Assembly: GCA_964472565.1 (NCBI GenBank)
Contig: CAYYNB010000137.1
Span: 1 to 16,567, forward strand
Length of the DNA: 16,567 nt
Direction of reading: 5' to 3'
Source: DATAMF01 sp964472565
GTDB lineage: Bacteria > Chloroflexota > Anaerolineae > Aggregatilineales > Aggregatilineaceae
The notes below the pieces were generated by a model, which ran no database searches, was not told where the DNA came from, and worked only from the letters and a program-made list of their open reading frames with translations. Position 1 is the first letter of the stretch. Each line of letters opens with the position of its first letter. This document shows, piece by piece, positions 14,484-16,567 of the stretch. The position numbers and the translations under genes were made by a program.

Positions 14484-16567
14484 TTAATCGCTCCTCTTGA
14501 TTCCTGCTCCCTGCTGAAGCTGAGTCAGTTCATCGATTTCACGGTGGCAGCGGATAAAATGGCCGTCGCCATCGTCACGCCAGGGCGGTTCTTGCTGCTC
14601 ACAGATGATGCCAAGTTTGCGCGGGCAGCGCGGATGAAAACGGCATCCGGTGGGCATGTCGCGCGGGATGGGAAGGTCATCGGAGAGCGGAACCGGCTTG
14701 ACACGCTGCTGTGGATCGGCAACTGGAATGGCAGAAACCAATGCTTCGGTGTAGGGATGGAACGGCGGTTGGAACAGATCGCTGCCATAACCAACCTCGT
14801 ATAACTGGCCAAGATACATCACGGCCAGATAATCGGCCAGATAACCTACTACCGCGAGATCATGCGAGATAAAAAGATAGGATGTGTCGCGCTCATGCTG
14901 CAATTGGGCCAGCAGATTCAACACGGCGGCTTGAACGGACACATCGAGCGAAGACACCGGTTCATCACAAATAATCAATGCTGGATCAGAGGCGAACGCG
15001 CGCGCAATGGCAACGCGCTGTTTTTCACCGCCGCTGAGTTCACCAGGATACCGCGCGGCGTATTCGGGTCGTAAATTGACCGCTTCCAGCAAACGGATTA
15101 CTTCGCGGTTGGCTGCGGCGCGGGACAAACCCGCTAATTTGAGCAGCGGACGGCGGATCGCCTGCCCAACAGTCAGGTAAGGATTGAGTGAATTCTGTGG
15201 ATTCTGGAAGACCATCTGAAGTTGGGCCAGAATCTTTTTGCCGCGCTTATGGACATCGCCGGGAATATCTACGCCGAGCAGTTCAAGCGTGCCGGAGGTG
15301 CGATCTTCGAGGCCGATCAGCACACGGGCTAGGGTGGTTTTGCCGCTGCCGCTTTCACCCACAAGACCGAGCGTGCGGCCTTTCTGAATGCTCAGATTCA
15401 CGCCATCAACGGCGCGGACAGGTGCGGTTTTTTCGCGGCGGACAATTTCGCCTAACGTGCGGTGGATCGGGAAGTGCTTGGTCAGATTATCCACCTGGAG
15501 CAGATTTTCGCGGTCTGCGGCACGAATGGCTTGACCCAACTCATTTCGCTGTTCAACCGGGCTGATCGTGCCGCGCGCGATCTCCTGCCAGCGGTGGCAG
15601 CGGACCAAACGACCTTCGGCGGGCGCTTCGAGCGGCGGTTTGGTTTTGCAGAGGGCGACGGCTAACGGGCAGCGCGGCTCATAGGCGCAGCCTTGCGGCA
15701 TTCCGGTCAGGGCGGGTGGTCGTCCGGGAATGGTTTGCAGTACGGCGGCTTGTTTGGTTTCGCCCAGGCGCGGAATGCTGTTCAGCAGGCCGATGGTATA
15801 GGGATGAACCGGGCGGGCAAACAGATCCGCGACGGACGCATCTTCCATGATCTCGCCAGCGTACAGCACCACGACACGATCACAAATCTGCGCGATCACG
15901 CCCATGTTGTGTGTGACATAGAGCGCGCCAGCCTGCGATTCGTGAATCAGGTCGCGCACCAAATCGAGGATCACCGCCTCGGTGGTGACATCGAGGCTGG
16001 TGGTCGGCTCGTCCAGAATGAGAAGCTGCGGCGATGTGATGAGCGCCATCGCGATCACAACGCGCTGCTGCATGCCGCCGCTGAGCGCGTGGGGATAACG
16101 CGCTAATAAACTCACTGGATCGGCCAGATTGACGCGCCGGAAGGTGTCGATCACCTGCTGACGCGCTGCCGAACGATTGAGATGCATGTGCTGGCGGACG
16201 ATTTCCGCGACCTGCTCGCCGACGCGAAGCGATGGATTGAGGGCGGCAGACGGATTTTGGGGGACGAGACTGAGCCGCGCGCCCCAAAAATGCTGCATCT
16301 CGCGGCGCGATTTGCCCGCGAGATCGTCACCCATAAAACAGATGATGCTGCCGGGTTCCAGACGGCCATTCGGCGGCAGATAACGCATGATGGCGGTGGC
16401 GACGGTGGATTTGCCTGAACCGGACTCACCAACGACGCCGTAAATCTGCCCGGCATTAATTTTTATCCGAAAATCGCGCACCACCGGGATCCAGCGGCGC
16501 TCAACCTGATAGCTGATATGGAGCGCTTCCACCTGGAGGCAGGCCTGGGGGGGGGCGCGGGGGGGGG
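14484..16567 (-). CDS. Fused double-domain ABC transporter ATPase (DppD-DppF fusion), 5' end cut off
   Basis: Two complete nucleotide-binding domains in one chain, as in GsiA-like proteins, energising the neighbouring Dpp-type permease. Numbering from the GTG at 16532: Walker A GESGSGKST 35-43, signature LSGGMQQ 150-156, Walker B LLILDEP 170-176, and an oligopeptide-type C-terminal segment GCAYEPRCP at 281-289. The second half has Walker A GESGSGKTT 392-400, signature LSGGEKQ 499-505, Walker B ALIICDEP 518-525 and a second GCRFHPRCP tail. All catalytic motifs look intact in both halves. The GTG is probably not the start: the frame stays open upstream and reads ..LQVEALHIS, the usual beginning of DppD after a few more residues. 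Bases beyond about 16547 are poly-G and unreliable, so the true start is outside the window. Confidence 0.92.
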   Translation of the reverse strand, partial: PPRAPPQACLQVEALHISYQVERRWIPVVRDFRIKINAGQIYGVVGESGSGKSTVATAIMRYLPPNGRLEPGSIICFMGDDLAGKSRREMQHFWGARLSLVPQNPSAALNPSLRVGEQVAEIVRQHMHLNRSAARQQVIDTFRRVNLADPVSLLARYPHALSGGMQQRVVIAMALITSPQLLILDEPTTSLDVTTEAVILDLVRDLIHESQAGALYVTHNMGVIAQICDRVVVLYAGEIMEDASVADLFARPVHPYTIGLLNSIPRLGETKQAAVLQTIPGRPPALTGMPQGCAYEPRCPLAVALCKTKPPLEAPAEGRLVRCHRWQEIARGTISPVEQRNELGQAIRAADRENLLQVDNLTKHFPIHRTLGEIVRREKTAPVRAVDGVNLSIQKGRTLGLVGESGSGKTTLARVLIGLEDRTSGTLELLGVDIPGDVHKRGKKILAQLQMVFQNPQNSLNPYLTVGQAIRRPLLKLAGLSRAAANREVIRLLEAVNLRPEYAARYPGELSGGEKQRVAIARAFASDPALIICDEPVSSLDVSVQAAVLNLLAQLQHERDTSYLFISHDLAVVGYLADYLAVMYLGQLYEVGYGSDLFQPPFHPYTEALVSAIPVADPQQRVKPVPLSDDLPIPRDMPTGCRFHPRCPRKLGIICEQQEPPWRDDGDGHFIRCHREIDELTQLQQGAGIKRSD
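16547..16567. other. Poly-G contig end, probable sequencing/assembly artefact
   Basis: Two runs of nine G separated by CGC end the window. They interrupt the N-terminal coding region of the ATPase, where no such tract is expected. Low-complexity G runs at a contig end are typical of dark-cycle calls in two-colour sequencing, so these bases should not be trusted. Confidence 0.7.

Noticed and set aside
1..16567. CRISPR array, tRNA, rRNA, or a phage defence system
   Set aside because: No regularly spaced repeats, no cloverleaf or rRNA-like stretch, and no nuclease, methylase or defence-type gene was seen. The intron reverse transcriptase is a maturase remnant, not a retron or DRT enzyme.

Overview
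The window is a bacterial contig fragment, open at both ends and probably metagenomic. The lineage cannot be fixed from sequence alone. A large non-lipid-anchored-looking glycan cluster, a Dpp-type importer with a fused double ATPase, IS630/IS3 debris and group II intron debris would fit Chloroflexota or a similar environmental lineage; this is a low-confidence inference. By eye, the left half (to about 7.44 kb) is more AT-rich than the right half (from about 9.7 kb). This suggests two segments of different history joined across an insertion-sequence scar.

Layout. Positions 1-501 are the 3' end of a group II intron: a maturase C-terminal remnant followed by RNA domains V and VI. Positions 502-893 are AT-rich and non-coding, and probably carry the promoter of the next operon. 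Positions 894-7444 are a tightly packed plus-strand operon of six genes: an ABC-2 polysaccharide export permease (Wzm type), its ATPase with a C-terminal Wzt-like domain, a PAPS-type sulfotransferase, a family-2-like glycosyltransferase, a polysaccharide pyruvyl transferase-like protein, and a second glycosyltransferase. Three of the junctions are ATGA overlaps. The set reads as a system that builds a cell-surface glycan, decorates it with sulfate and possibly pyruvate, and exports it by the ABC-transporter route.

Positions 7445-9723 are a scar: about 480 bp of unrecognised sequence, then a 1308-bp IS630-family element with TA flanks, imperfect inverted repeats and a transposase split by a frameshift, then a C-terminal AraC-type regulator remnant and an IS3-family transposase tail.

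Positions 9733-13215 encode a 1160-residue cytoplasmic protein. Its motifs (WND, an NWRD...QNWE block, a late glycine-rich QPGMTG block) resemble inverting glycoside phosphorylases of the GH94/GH149/GH161 kind. It is the most interesting single gene here. Convergent to it on the minus strand, read from the right edge, are a fused DppD-DppF-like ATPase (5' end cut by the contig edge), a DppB-type permease, and a frameshifted fragment of a DUF5996-like gene. Dpp/Opp-type importers carry peptides in some bacteria and oligosaccharides in others, so an import-plus-phosphorolysis pairing is possible but unproven. The contig ends in poly-G tracts that look artefactual.
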